Shown: one piece after another, positions 33,885-44,122 of the stretch
Layout: each line of letters starts with the position of its first letter
Numbering within the stretch: the first letter of the stretch is position 1
DNA from: Massariosphaeria phaeospora
Lineage: Eukaryota > Ascomycota > Dothideomycetes > Pleosporales
NCBI GenBank assembly: GCA_011032825.1
Contig: JAADJZ010000013.1
Coordinates: 806,001-870,000, forward strand
Direction of reading: 5' to 3'
DNA: 64,000 nt
Translations under genes and position numbers: made by a program
Notes under the pieces: generated by a model
Databases searched by the model: none
Told to the model about the DNA's origin: nothing
Seen by the model: only the letters and a program-made list of their open reading frames with translations

Positions 33885-34047
33885 GGCGAGTCTGACGCTA
33901 TCTGGGCCTTTGGAATAAGTCCCAAAGCGTGAAAAGAGTACACATAGAAGAGGTCACTGGCCAAATCGGTACGTGATGTGGGCGAGCTCACACCCACATG
34001 AACGTATTTGGATGGGTTGGAGAACAATATGAGAGTTCGTGTTGTAA

Positions 34048-34095
34048 GACGGGCCAGGTGGCTAGTGCGGATAATGTTTAGTGGGGCTGACCCCG
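34048..34095 (+). repeat. Left copy of a ~48-bp direct repeat flanking the transposon pair
   Basis: It shares GTGGCTAGTGCGGAT and TTAGTGGGG with the copy at 37944-37991, in the same orientation. About 40 of 48 bases match, and most differences are transitions. It ends in a GGGG...CCCC near-palindrome. Confidence 0.55.
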
Positions 34096-34103
34096 CTGAT
34101 ATA

Positions 34104-34157
34104 CCGTGTCCGTGCGCGTGATGCGCCGGTTCGCGTGATGCGCCACCCTCATCAAAA
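34104..34157 (+). repeat. Left terminal inverted repeat of the Fot1/pogo element
   Basis: It begins CCGTGTCCGTGCGCGTGATG and ends CCCTCATCAAAA. It is identical to the complement of 36151-36204. Confidence 0.9.
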
Positions 34158-34255
34158 CAGCTCAAGCATAAATGAAGCTATAGAGCCACCCATGATCAAT
34201 ATTATCACGAGATAATTGGGTGGAGTATTATATTAATACTTGCGATTAATTTGTA

Positions 34256-36115
34256 CTACTTATATTTATCTGGAAGCTTGACGCTGCGGCCGCGACGCGT
34301 TAGAATAGCTGGGGCAGCAGATACGCCCTCTGAGGCCTCCGCAGCATCTCTAGTATCAACGCTACGTTTGCAACGCTTTTTGCTCTGTAGAGATAGCTGC
34401 GGAGCTTTCCTCTTACCCTTCTGTGAAGATTGTAGAGCTTTTGTAGCGTCGCGAGCCTCCTTCTGGCGAGCGCGTTCTGCTGCCTTTTCTGCCTTCTCCT
34501 TCTCCTTCGCTACCTTAGCTGCCTCTCGCGCTACACGCTTCTCCTCTGCAATTTTCTCCTTGTACAGCTTAGCTGCCTTCCTTAGCTCTGCTGTCTCTGC
34601 TTTTTGAAGTTGCTGCTCCTGATTTTCCTGCTCCTTGATTGACTGACGAACACGTGCCTCCCTCACCTTCCTTGGTGACCAGAAGATAGCCCCACCATGA
34701 TACTCCTGGCGCTGTTGAAGGTCTAGAGCTTTGCTCTTCTTCTTACGCTTCTTCTTAATAGATAGAGCCTGCTTAAGCCCATCCATCTCATGCTTGAGTA
34801 GGTCATTTTGGACAGATAGGTGGTGGAGCGATTGACGAAGCTTCTGTGTATCCTTACTACTCTGATCACTTGCTACAGAGCGTACAAGCCTATCTATCTT
34901 TCTCCAATCATAATCGCTAAGTGATGATAAGGAGCTTTCTCTTGATTCTTGAGCTTTGGTGAATCTATTGAGGATAGGATTAGGATTAGGAGGTGATATG
35001 CCTGTTGCTCTAAAAGAGCTAAGGATTGTTGATTCCTTAAAGGACGTCTCCCATGCCTTCCAGAATAGTGGGAAGAAGTCGCCTTTGGTAATAGAAAGGA
35101 GGCCTTGGCTTGTTTGAAGGTAGTTTGACAGTTCTACTGAGTAGGCGGTTGATAGAGGCTTGAACATCGCTACATCGAGTGGCTGAAGCGTATGAGTCGA
35201 ATGAGGAGGTAGGATAGCAAGGAGAATCTTGTTCTGATCACAGTAGTCGATAAAATCCATGGTAATATGGGATCCGTGGCCATCTAGGATCAGAAGTCGA
35301 TAGGACCGTCGGGTCTTCTGTCTTGTACAACGATCAAACACCTGCTCAAGCCAGGCTAGTCCAATATCGTTGTTCGTCCAGCCAGAGGGTGATGAGGTGA
35401 TAAAGACTGGGTGTTCTCCTGCCTGGATATCGTCTACCCAGCTTGATTGAATGCCCTTGTTGGCAGCTTCATAGATAAGGCTTGGAGGTAGAGCAGATCC
35501 ATCAGCGCATATACATGCTAGAAGCGTGATCCATGCGCGATTACCATCCTGGAGTGATGCTCTAACCTCCTTGTTCTCCCACATTTGCCTACTGAATACT
35601 CTTTTTGATCTACCAATGATACCAATTAGGAAGCCTTTCTCATCCATATTGTAGATATGACGAGAATCTATCTGATATTGCTCAATCTTGCTGTGTAGTA
35701 GATGAAAATAGAGGCGATATTTATCCTCTGAATCAGCTTTGTGGCGATTGCTGTCCATCCCAGATGTCCATTGTAAGATAAGGTGATCGCTCTGTCGGCT
35801 GATGAAGCGGGTAACCCAGCTCTCGCTAACTGGCTCCTTGGCTATTCTGGAGGCGAAATTCTGTATCATCTTTCTTGTAGGTGGCGAGTGTCTCTCTGTA
35901 AGTCCTTTGATATATCGTATAAGCTCCTGCTCTTGTTGTGGGCTGAGTTTCTGCTGTTCAAAGTTCTTCGCCTCTAGGGCGCGCGTTATCCCTCGATGCC
36001 TTCGGGTCAACGTGGATCGTACAACACTATGCTTAGCAGCAATCTTTCTATAGGAGAAATCTTTGCCAGGTCCTAGGGATTCTATCTCTTCAAGTGCGTC
36101 GTCTATTGGAGCCAT
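34256..36115 (-). CDS. Fot1/pogo-family transposase (DD35D)
   Basis: Single 619-aa ORF with no stop. The N-terminal helix-turn-helix of the psq/CENP-B kind (DFSYRKIAAKHSVVRSTLTR) is followed by a second DNA-binding unit (LSPQQEQELIRYIKGL, ESWVTRFISRQ). The DDE domain shows NMDEKGFLIG (D158), LLILDGHGSH (D278) and HTLQPLDVAMF (D314). The last two are 35 residues apart, the DD35D spacing of this group. A long Lys/Glu/Arg/Ala-rich coiled tail with basic clusters ends in RRGRSVKLPDKYK. The start is near the right TIR and the stop about 100 bp inside the left one, as expected for a compact element. Confidence 0.92.
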   Translation of the reverse strand: MAPIDDALEEIESLGPGKDFSYRKIAAKHSVVRSTLTRRHRGITRALEAKNFEQQKLSPQQEQELIRYIKGLTERHSPPTRKMIQNFASRIAKEPVSESWVTRFISRQSDHLILQWTSGMDSNRHKADSEDKYRLYFHLLHSKIEQYQIDSRHIYNMDEKGFLIGIIGRSKRVFSRQMWENKEVRASLQDGNRAWITLLACICADGSALPPSLIYEAANKGIQSSWVDDIQAGEHPVFITSSPSGWTNNDIGLAWLEQVFDRCTRQKTRRSYRLLILDGHGSHITMDFIDYCDQNKILLAILPPHSTHTLQPLDVAMFKPLSTAYSVELSNYLQTSQGLLSITKGDFFPLFWKAWETSFKESTILSSFRATGISPPNPNPILNRFTKAQESRESSLSSLSDYDWRKIDRLVRSVASDQSSKDTQKLRQSLHHLSVQNDLLKHEMDGLKQALSIKKKRKKKSKALDLQQRQEYHGGAIFWSPRKVREARVRQSIKEQENQEQQLQKAETAELRKAAKLYKEKIAEEKRVAREAAKVAKEKEKAEKAAERARQKEARDATKALQSSQKGKRKAPQLSLQSKKRCKRSVDTRDAAEASEGVSAAPAILTRRGRSVKLPDKYK

Positions 36116-36150
36116 ATTGGTAGAATTATCGCGTGTTGAACTTCTGTTGT

Positions 36151-36204
36151 TTTTGATGAGGGTGGCGCATCACGCGAACCGGCGCATCACGCGCACGGAC
36201 ACGG
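36151..36204 (-). repeat. Right terminal inverted repeat of the Fot1/pogo element
   Basis: The reverse complement matches 34104-34157 at all 54 positions, followed by the TA target duplication. Confidence 0.9.
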
Positions 36205-36221
36205 TAATCATTGCTGAGCTA

Positions 36222-37939
36222 CGAGGAGCTCGTTTTTAGTGAGGCATAAGCGAGAACTTGGCATTCCAGCCGAACTCCGTTTTTATCAACACTACCTTTT
36301 CATCACGACACAACTTTGTCAATATAGCTCCAAAATACATGATTTATGGCTCAAATTAATCGCAGAAAGCCGTTCGAGTATTCTACCGTGAAACAACAGC
36401 ACAATAAGACTCAACGGAGGGAGCTTGATCTAGTGCAGCGTGCCTTTGTTGCCGGCGCAGTACTCCACGGCAATGCCTCAGTCAATTCATGTGCCAAATT
36501 ACTTGGTGTTGATCAAGGCAACCTATCAAGGATGCTCAAGAAGGTGAAGAGCAGGGCAGAAGAGTCAGGGCTTCCTGTTACAGACCTAATTCACTACCAA
36601 AATGAGGTTGGCCGTGGAAGGCCAGATCTCTTTACACTGGAACAGAAACAATCTATCATCTACATCGCCACCCAGGATCGTGAGCACCGTGAGAGAGAGC
36701 CCTGGCAGGCAATAAAAGACGGAGATTTCAGCTATATACCGAAAATCTCCATTACTACGTTCGAAAACGTTATGTATGAAGCTGGGTACGCACGCAGAGC
36801 CCCCGGTTTTAGGCCTACGTTGAATGACGATCAACGTAAAACTCGCTATGAGTGGGCTCTGGCACATAATCCCGATAGATATGAGAGAGGAGATAGCAAG
36901 GGGTTCAACTTTCAGCGCGTAGTCTACACTGATGAGACCTCTGCTCGTATTGGTGAGCAGAGAGGCATAAAAAGAGCTTGGTGTAAACAAGGAGAAGAGT
37001 ATCACAAGAACGTCAAGAGGCCAAAGCTTCGTAATACCTGTACTCTGCAGTTCTACGGCGCATTTACGTACGGAGAGAAGGGACCTTGCCATATATACGC
37101 CAAAGAGACCAAGGAGGAGAAAGCTGCGGCTGCCAAAGCTCTCCAAAAAGAGAACTAGGAGAACCAAGCTCAACGAGAGAAGCTAGTCCCACTTGCTCGG
37201 CGGGCATTACGCTCTATGGGAGACTCAGAAATCAACACCCGTAAACACGCCTGGATTAAAGATATGGAGTACAACCGCGGAGACTGTACACGAGGCGGGA
37301 TAGATGGATATAGGCATCGAGAGGAGGTGCTCAAACTACTTTTAGTGCCTTGGATCAAACAGCTACAAAAGAAAGGCAAGGCTGACGTCGTACTTCTTGA
37401 AGACAGTGCCCCAGCCCACACCTCGAAGATAGCAGAGGAGTTTCTAGAGGTCTCTCACATCTCTAAGTTGCCTTGGCCTGGCTATTCACCTGACGTTAAC
37501 GCCGAGGAGCATGCCTGGCCATGGATAAGGCTTCATATAACCAAAGATTACTCTCCGTCAACCTGCGAAAACGAGTGCCGTACTCAGTGGCAACAAGAGT
37601 GGCAAAATCTGCCTATAGAGGCAATCAACAAGTGGATTGATCACGTACCTGAGATTGTACGTCGAATCATCGATCATGGAGGCGACAACGACTTTCATGG
37701 ATGAAGATGGGGGGGGGTAGTCAGGGGTAACTAGTATACAGCGGAGAGAGCTCCCAAAACACCAAAACTTGGCCTCATCTTTTCCCAATTAGGCCATATA
37801 ACCCAGATCAACGAGATCTCGCAGAATTATCATGAATAAATGTGTATTTGACCGATTTTGTATGTAAATTTGTATGATGGGGGGGTTTTGGCTGCATTGC
37901 CAAGATCTCGCTTATGCCTCACTAAAAACGAGCTCCTCG
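36222..37939 (+). mobile_element. Tc1/mariner-type DNA transposon with inactivated transposase
   Basis: A 1,718-bp element flanked by TA (36220-36221 and 37940-37941). Inverted repeats 36222-36263 and 37898-37939 match at 41 of 42 positions and start CGAGGAGCTCGTTTTTAGTG. The coding region is open except for one amber codon. Only 15 bp separate it from the Fot1/pogo element. Confidence 0.85.
36346..37704 (+). pseudogene. Tc1/mariner transposase (DD34E) broken by one TAG
   Basis: One frame of 452 codons with a TAG at 37156-37158 (codon 271), where a CAG would read KENQENQ. The N-terminal helix-turn-helix region (GNASVNSCAKLLGVDQGNLS) and GRGRPDLFTLEQKQSI are followed by the catalytic set: YTDETSARIG (D196), LLEDSAPAHTS (D353) and SPDVNAEEHAW (E388), 34 residues apart. 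The stop lies between the first and second catalytic residues, so the truncated product cannot be active alone. The remaining frame is clean, so the damage is slight and recent. Confidence 0.82.
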
Positions 37940-37943
37940 TATT

Positions 37944-37991
37944 GACGGGACAAGTGGCTAGTGCGGATGGCGCTTAGTGGGGTTAACCCCA
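37944..37991 (+). repeat. Right copy of the ~48-bp direct repeat
   Basis: It matches 34048-34095 in the same orientation and ends GTGGGGTTAACCCC, a palindrome. It lies only 4 bp outside the Tc1/mariner element. Confidence 0.55.
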
Positions 37992-38800
37992 TATCGTTTC
38001 TCAACTCAAATCGATGACAGATCTCACGCAGTCATCTCTAGGACTCAACTCCGCGCTAGATAAGCTGGCTACGCTTGTGCATTGCAGGCATGATCATGCC
38101 AGTGGCTCTTAGATTTGTATAATCTATATATATATTACCCGCAAAAAAGTCTCGAATCGACGCTTGGATAACCGAATTCCCCGCAGGAGAAGCCAGACCC
38201 GACCGACCGCGCCGGTTGAGAAACAAATTAACAAAACGCGGGATCTGGCATCTACCCTGTGCATAGAAGTAGTTTCTTCCACTCAGTCGCGCTCCGGATG
38301 CACAATTGGCGGGCAAAGGGTGCAAAATTGCGCAGCAACGTATCTGAACGACGCTTATCTTCACGGTCTTCTCAAAGTTCTTGAGACGAATATATTCTGT
38401 CATTTGCAGTATCAACAGGCAACCTCTGGAGATGTTGGGATTGTGGAAGTTGGTAATTGGCGAGATCCGAGAAAAACAACTGGCCAAACCTATTGGAAAC
38501 AACACGCCCGAGAGGATGATAAGTTCTTCCTGGCCTATAGACATCCAAGTTTCCGAGAGGTTACTGACCAAAACCAGCGATCGTTCCGCGCTGCAGAGCG
38601 GGGGATTGCCAATCCCGAACTTCCGACGACATTTGAGCACGTATTGCGACGGCATACGACACCTCCGTCCTTGATATCATCGCGAAGAGCCGCGGACCCG
38701 CTGATTCCTTTGTTGGATGGAATCCTCCTAGTTTTACTACTGTTTTACTGATAGTTCCCGAATGTTGGTATCTGAACTCAGGAGCCTCAGCATTCATACC
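37992..38800. other. Repeat-island DNA, no gene supported
   Basis: Two overlapping ORFs of about 195-200 codons lie on opposite strands (38164-38751 and 38056-38655). Neither has a domain, signal peptide or family-like motif, and each may be a chance frame. Confidence 0.3.
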
Positions 38801-38816
38801 CTCATTTCGGGCTGCC

Positions 38817-38823
38817 TATATAG
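38817..38823 (+). promoter_or_regulatory. TATA box of the small secreted protein gene
   Basis: TATATAG about 205 bp before the ATG at 39027, followed by a CA-rich leader with runs such as ATCAATACAATTCAAAACAA, typical of a fungal 5' UTR. Confidence 0.4.
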
Positions 38824-39026
38824 TTCAGCAGAAGCTCTCGTTCGTAGAGAGATCAGTTCAACACATCACTTCTACTGCGCATTACCACTACAACCTGCCT
38901 AGATCAAAGAAATCCAAACTGATCAATACAATTCAAAACAACATAAATACCACTTTTACTCTTTGCTATACATATTCAGCTTTCAACCAAGTCTTAAGCT
39001 TCTTTACTCTACAACCAACCGCAAAT

Positions 39027-39254
39027 ATGCTCTCTATCAAGAACCTCCTCGTTACCCTCATGGCAGCCACCATGTTCCAGGTCGCTGTTGCCGTCCCGAC
39101 ATCCAAAGACGTCAGGGCCCCGATTGCCGAAGACGACGCCGTAGTGCACCAGTTCTACCGCCGACAGGATTGCGATAGCGCCTGCACTGATGGGAGGACT
39201 TGCGTATATGCTGGCTGCCACGTCGGTCTCGGCTGCGTCTCCGCTTGCCAATAA
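39027..39254 (+). CDS. Small secreted cysteine-rich protein (effector- or peptide-like)
   Basis: The 75-aa single-exon ORF starts with a signal peptide (about residues 1-22, MLSIKNLLVTLMAATMF...AVA). A propeptide follows to a dibasic Kex2-type site (YRR, residues 44-46), then a 29-residue mature part holding all six cysteines (49, 53, 59, 64, 70, 74). The spacing is 3-5-4-5-3, symmetric about the centre, and the C-terminus is CQ. I do not recognise a named family. Size, processing site, even cysteine number and position between transposons fit a host-interaction or antimicrobial peptide; this is inference. Confidence 0.7.
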   Translation: MLSIKNLLVTLMAATMFQVAVAVPTSKDVRAPIAEDDAVVHQFYRRQDCDSACTDGRTCVYAGCHVGLGCVSACQ

Positions 39255-39639
39255 GCTTTCGGCGGCAATTCCCCAAGCTTCATTAGGACGAACTGTCACC
39301 GTCCCCCGCCACCCGCTGTTGCCACTTCCTGTTCGCCCGTCAAGATTGCCCGTCAAGATTGGTGTCCCTGGCTTGGAATGATGTACAAACGGATGCCTGA
39401 GCTGTGCTCGAGGTGTGAAACGGTTGCCGCACGGCCGAGCGTGGACTTGTATCGGATATAAGGCTTGGATATATCTAAAATCGTGTACAATACTGTCTTA
39501 AGGAATATAGGAGCTCTATATCTTTATCATCAATTACAGTTTTTACATTCACTCTGGTAGCAGAACTAGAAGTTTCAGTCTAGGGCAACAGAAATTTAAC
39601 ATGTTTATTAGTTCTATACCTTGGAAAAAGGGCAAAAAA

Positions 39640-41400
39640 CCGGTCGGTCCACGAAATACACCGCCCTAATTCGCCCAACCAATGACAATGAACTATTCCA
39701 TATTCGTCAAGAGCATGTCTCTTGGAGTGCCGGATTCCATCTAGCATAACCCCCCGACGCATAAGATCGCGGCACGCAAATGCTGCCTAAAATTCAGGGT
39801 CCTTGAAATGCGCTTTATATATATTTCTTGAGGACATCTTTTCGCGGCTAGGGGCGAAGCCTCCATTCATGCGAGGGCCCACCAATGCCTATGCAGATAA
39901 GGCAGACTCGATAAGGAAGCACCTTAGGATACAATTCTTCCCGGACCTCTTCACATGCGGCGAGGGTAGACTCGTTCTTCGCAACTATGGTCCTTGGGTC
40001 ACGCGCGCGGAGCGAGGGCGCAAGGCTGAATTAGTTTCGCTTGCTTGGAGAAGGGGTCTGGTTGTGTGGAGGTACAACGACATCCATCTTCCGCTTGAGT
40101 GCCTTGGGCCGCCGCGTCTCTTGTTTGCGGCCTAGCTTGATTAAAGCACGCACAAACTGTACACGCATCTTCTCGTCCTAGAAGGGTTGAAAGAGCATAT
40201 TGGCAGCAGTCGCACGCTCCCTGAGCTCATGTTCAACTGCCGGTAGCGTTGGAACCTCCGTGGCGGCCTTTCCACTGAGTTCCTTGGCTGTCTCGATCCC
40301 ATTAATCGTGTTATGAAATTAGCGAATGGCTGCAGTCATCCTTTCTTTGTGCAGTTTCTAGTAGGTACTACTTATCTTGCAGACTGTATCCACGTATTTC
40401 TTGTAGAGATCTGTCCCCTTAGCTATCATAAGCAGATAAAAGTCTTGCGTGTACAATTCTTCTTTGTACCTTGTTTGTTCTGCGCGAAAAGCTACTCTGT
40501 CAGAATAGTTACGTACCTTATCTAGCTGTTTGTCGTCCAGGTCCTTAGGTGCACGTCGATCCCGTATTATACTTATGCTAGCGACAGATTGAATTAGCTA
40601 CTCTTCTAAGGGGGTTCTAAAATAGGTGCACTAGTATTTACAGGCGATATGTGTTGGCGTATAATATCTCTTGTATACAGCACTACTATAGCCTATAGTC
40701 TAGTTCTGTTCGATCAAGTCAAGCGTGTCTGGTGATTAGCATTAGCGCTTGCTGTCTATTGTAGGAGGAGAGTGGACATACTGTTAATTTTCCTGCTGGA
40801 CGCTCTTTATATCAATTCACTAATAGTCCAAAGCCTGCCTTGCGCCCTAGGCGCTTAAAGATGTTATAGTACTTTGCGTAAGGAAAAGCTGTTTCTTTCT
40901 GGACGCGCGCGCCCCCTACTGTATATATAATGTTGGCAAAGAATGGACGATGCAGCACCTCTTGTTTCCACTAGAGGCGAAGCGCTCTGCGGTCCATCGG
41001 GATAGTCAGGTTGAACATCTGCTGGATATTGGAAAAGTCGTCCTGAAAAGCATTGTGGCAGAAGCCAACTACTACAGAGAGCGAGACGCTACAGAACGCA
41101 GGGAGCCCTTCGAGACGAAAAGTGAACTTTTTTCTAGATTGTAACATAAGCCGTTGTGCTCTCACTATCCAGAAGAGCAGACTCACGTACGATTTCCCAG
41201 TTGTGCCTTGATTCTTAACCTTCTCAAGATTGACGTTCACTAAAATAGTACTCCGCCCGGTGTCCTCGAGGCTGCGAACCTGCATAATCTCGACATCTTT
41301 GAACGTAAGTGCTATAATAGCCCCAGGCCTCGTGCCGGTCGCCGCGGACACGAGGAGGAGGAGGGTGATGATGATTCAGACTAGGCCATGCAGCGATTTC
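39640..41400 (-). pseudogene. Degenerate DUF3435 (FluG-domain-like) gene relic
   Basis: The longest clean part (41351-40971) reads ATGTRPGAIIALTFKDVEI, KKFTFRLEGLPAFCSVSLSV and NLTIPMDRRALRL. A stop follows, then WKQEVLHRPFFAN. Further along are ALPYAKYYNIFKRLGRKAGF, then in another frame VEHELRERATAANMLFQPF, a stop and RALIKLGRKQETRRP, and near 39700 FACRDLMRRGVML, GIRHSKRHALDEYGIVH. These are the ordered blocks of DUF3435 proteins: tyrosine-recombinase core, then a C-terminal region. At least four stops interrupt it, each explained by one C-to-T change in the coding strand (for example CAG to TAG in LQWKQ and QPFQDEK). There is at least one frame change. It cannot make a working protein. 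Confidence 0.65.
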
Positions 41401-42035
41401 TTGTCGTCAATCCATAATGCGTGGAGGATGGCGCACAAAAAAAATTCCTACGGGTGGAATGCATCAAAACAGCTAGAGCTGCAGGCGTGCAGGCGGTGCG
41501 GGAATGCGGGAAGAAGAGAGGAGGGTAGAAGCAAGAGGAGTGGTGTGTGAGCAGAGCGTGGGCGTGTCATCGCTTTAAGTAGGCGCGAACCGTCAGGCGG
41601 GCGGGAGAGGGGGGCCATCGCCGTGTCGCTGACGGGGAACGGAAAGGTGGATGTGAGAGTAGAGGAGGGGTGAGCAGAAGAGGGGTGACGGGATCTGCAT
41701 ATGCGGCCAAGCGTCACATGACCGTTTTCAGCTGCGCGGGAAGAAATGCGATAATCGACGCCTTTACCATTCTTGCCCGACAGGGAAGTTGCCAAGCTGA
41801 TCTGCTGTACGACATATACATCGCATGATGCTGCAATCGACGAGCTTGAGACTTGCCTGATTAGGCAGCTAAAACTTGACGTGGTTCGTGGCTTTGATCC
41901 TCAAAAGGTCCAGATACGGGATACTCAACGACTGAATAAGGATATATTGAGGTGGGTTGCATAGCTTGAACGGAGGATGCTAGGGGCAATATCTTGTGCT
42001 GACCGCAATCTCTTGGACCTCAACGCAGTGGCTAC
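41401..42035. other. Intergenic DNA, nothing recognised
   Basis: About 0.6 kb of mixed sequence. The ORF at 41773-41964 (ELETCLIRQLKLDVVRGF...) is short and resembles no family I can name. Confidence 0.3.
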
Positions 42036-43801
42036 TCACATCTTCTCTTCGACATGCGACGCATAGCCTTGCTTAGCTTCGACTTCCCGGGCCCTCCTCT
42101 CTAGATCGGTGCTCTCCCATTCAACTTTCTTCATACCGGGAACGAAGAGCGGTGCATTGGTGAAGAGGTAGTTCATCTCCTCAAGGGGACGTTTGGCGGT
42201 TTCGGGCAGGATTGCCCAGAAGAAGATGGCGTTTGTCAGATTGCAGACCTGTCTAGGTAAGCAGGGAACTAAAACAAGCAAGAAAGGTTCCACTTACAAC
42301 GAACAGAATGTAGAAACGGTACCCAACGGCCGTCATTGCTATAGGCGTAACTTGTCCGATCATGGTATTGAAAGCGAACGACATGACGGTGGCAATCGAG
42401 ACACCTTTCGCCCTGGTCTTTGTGTCGAAGATCTCGGCTGGGATGATCCACGACAGCGGACCACACGTGGAACTGAAGGAGAAGTTGTATAACCAGGTGA
42501 TGATAATGAAGCCCCAGGCAGCGCCCTTGTTGCCGTTCTCGCCGGGCGGAAATTTTGCCAGCAGGATTGTCGCGACGATGAAAGTCACCATGTTCGCAAG
42601 GTTACCGAGAATAAGTGGCCAGCGGCGGCCGAAACGATCGATGAATAGAATGCAGAGGAACTGACCCACCAATGCAAGTACCGAACTAATGGCCTGATAC
42701 TTTAGAGTGTCGTCTCCCGAGATGCCCATCAACCCGTAGATCGTTACAGAATAGTACTGTATGGCTGAGACGCCCGTCATCTGTACGGAAGCCTGAAGGG
42801 CAACGGCAATGAAAAGCCGGCGGAAGCAGGATCTATCGGTAAACAGTTCAACGTAGGACTGTGCCTCGTGTTCGTGCTCGAAAGTGATAGCTTCTTGGAT
42901 CTGGTCGAACTCGGCGCGCACCCAGGCATCGTTTATGTCCCCATGAGAATGGAGCTGTGCTAGTGTACGTAGTCCCTCGTTGGGCTTCCCGTGATCGATG
43001 AGCCAGCGTGGGGATTCAGGAAAGATCAAGATGAGGGCTGCGAGAATGGCGGCTGGAATAATCTGGATACCGAGACTGGTGCGCCATTGGCCGTCATTGT
43101 CCGGCGCAAAACCGACATATGTACCTTGAAAGAGTCAGTTTGAGAAACTGCGGTGGGAGTAGTCGCGTCTACCATAAGATATCCAAGCCGCAGACAAGGC
43201 ACCGACACCCAACATGAATTGCTGGAGAGCGGTGACACGTCCACGGATGTCAGGATGTGCAAGTTCGGCCTGATACAGGGGAATGATCATGCAAAGAACT
43301 CCAACACTATCATCTCGTTAGCTGTTGGTTCAGTGCACATTCGAAGAAACACTCACCCCATTCCAGCAATCAATCGACCTGAATACAGGTACGAAAGCGC
43401 TTGGGCACCAGTCTGAAGAGCACCCCCAAGGCAAAAGATAACGGCCCCGATCATGATAGTCCACCTTCGACCAAGTGCATCACCCATGGGGCCTGCTGCT
43501 GCAGCGCCAAGGCAGCCTCCACCGGTGAAGACTGAGACCACTGCACCTCTAAAAGTTGTTAGAATAGGTAAGCAGCGACCCCGTCACATTACGCACATCT
43601 CATTATCGTTTGGATTGAATTTGGTGAGCCAACTCGGGGACGCGATGACCTGGGCGATAACCCCAAGATCGTACCCAAAGAGGAGTGATCCGAGTGACGC
43701 GAAGACACTGACAAGGAACTATGCGATGCTGATAAGCACATACTCGGGGATCGTAAAGGTGGATGTCTGCTTACCTGGTACCACTTAGGAGGGAGAGCCA
43801 T
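42036..43801 (-). CDS. MFS sugar transporter
   Basis: Five or six exons. The first encodes only MALPPKWYQ (from 43801). The next gives FLVSVFASLGSLLFGYDLGV, a typical first span of fungal hexose transporters. Later come GPMGDALGRRWTIMIGA (loop 2-3 motif GDxxGRR), YSGRLIAGMG, IFPESPRWLIDHGK (PESPRWL), VQMTGVSAIQYYSVTIYGL, IDRFGRRWPLILG (D-R-x-G-R-R repeat), IIPAEIFDTKTRAKGVSI (PAEIF) and LPETAKRPLEEM (PETK-like). These are the signatures of the sugar porter family with 12 spans. It is divergent from the GH51 gene with a 505-bp shared promoter, so arabinose or another plant-wall sugar is a plausible substrate. Confidence 0.88.
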
Positions 43802-43936
43802 AGTGGATGAAAGGACGATAATGGAGCCAGAATGGTTGCACCAGCACAACGGCGCTCACATGGTCTTATAGATATTAGTTCGATCTCACCCCTGCCATGC
43901 ACTACAGGGCATCTCGGGTCCGCATGCCTGGCTGAA

Positions 43937-43952
43937 CCCCAGATTTCCCCAC
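43937..43952 (-). promoter_or_regulatory. Two candidate CreA sites
   Basis: CCCCAG (43937-43942) and CCCCAC (43947-43952) are the complements of CTGGGG and GTGGGG. Both fit the CreA/Mig1 consensus SYGGRG and start 10 bp apart in the shared promoter. Paired sites are typical of glucose-repressed promoters; function is inferred. Confidence 0.35.
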
Positions 43953-44116
43953 CTCCCAGGGTAACGGCAGGCCTGTCGTCCGATCCTTCGTCAGTGAATT
44001 GAGGCTAGCCGCGCACATTTTCGTTCTCGGTGCTGTTCTGGCCGAGGAACGGTCGCAGGAGAGTCCATTGTCTGCGGAGGTGGTGCCGTGAGGGGTCTAG
44101 GCAAGTAGGCAGCTTC

Positions 44117-44122
44117 GGCTAA
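44117..44122 (+). promoter_or_regulatory. Candidate XlnR-type site
   Basis: GGCTAA, the core recognised by XlnR/Xyr1 regulators of hemicellulase genes, lies in the divergent promoter about 190 bp before the GH51 ATG. A six-base match alone is weak. Confidence 0.3.

Larger units (their letters stand above)
34104..36204 (-). mobile_element. Fot1/pogo-type DNA transposon, apparently complete
   Basis: The 2,101-bp element is flanked by TA at 34102-34103 and 36205-36206, the usual Tc1/mariner/pogo target duplication. The terminal inverted repeats (34104-34157 and 36151-36204) are 54 bp and identical. Each contains GCGTGATGCGCC twice, probably a duplicated transposase site. One intact transposase ORF fills the interior. 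Identical ends and an open ORF suggest a young copy. Confidence 0.9.

Noticed and set aside
38056..38751. Two overlapping ~200-codon ORFs on opposite strands
   Set aside because: No domain, signal or splice support; probably chance frames in island DNA.
39640..41400. Starship giant transposon captain
   Set aside because: Only a degenerate DUF3435 relic is present. No element ends, cargo boundary or intact captain is visible in the window.
41448..41795. 115-codon minus-strand ORF
   Set aside because: Ser/Pro/Leu-rich frame with no start context or motif.
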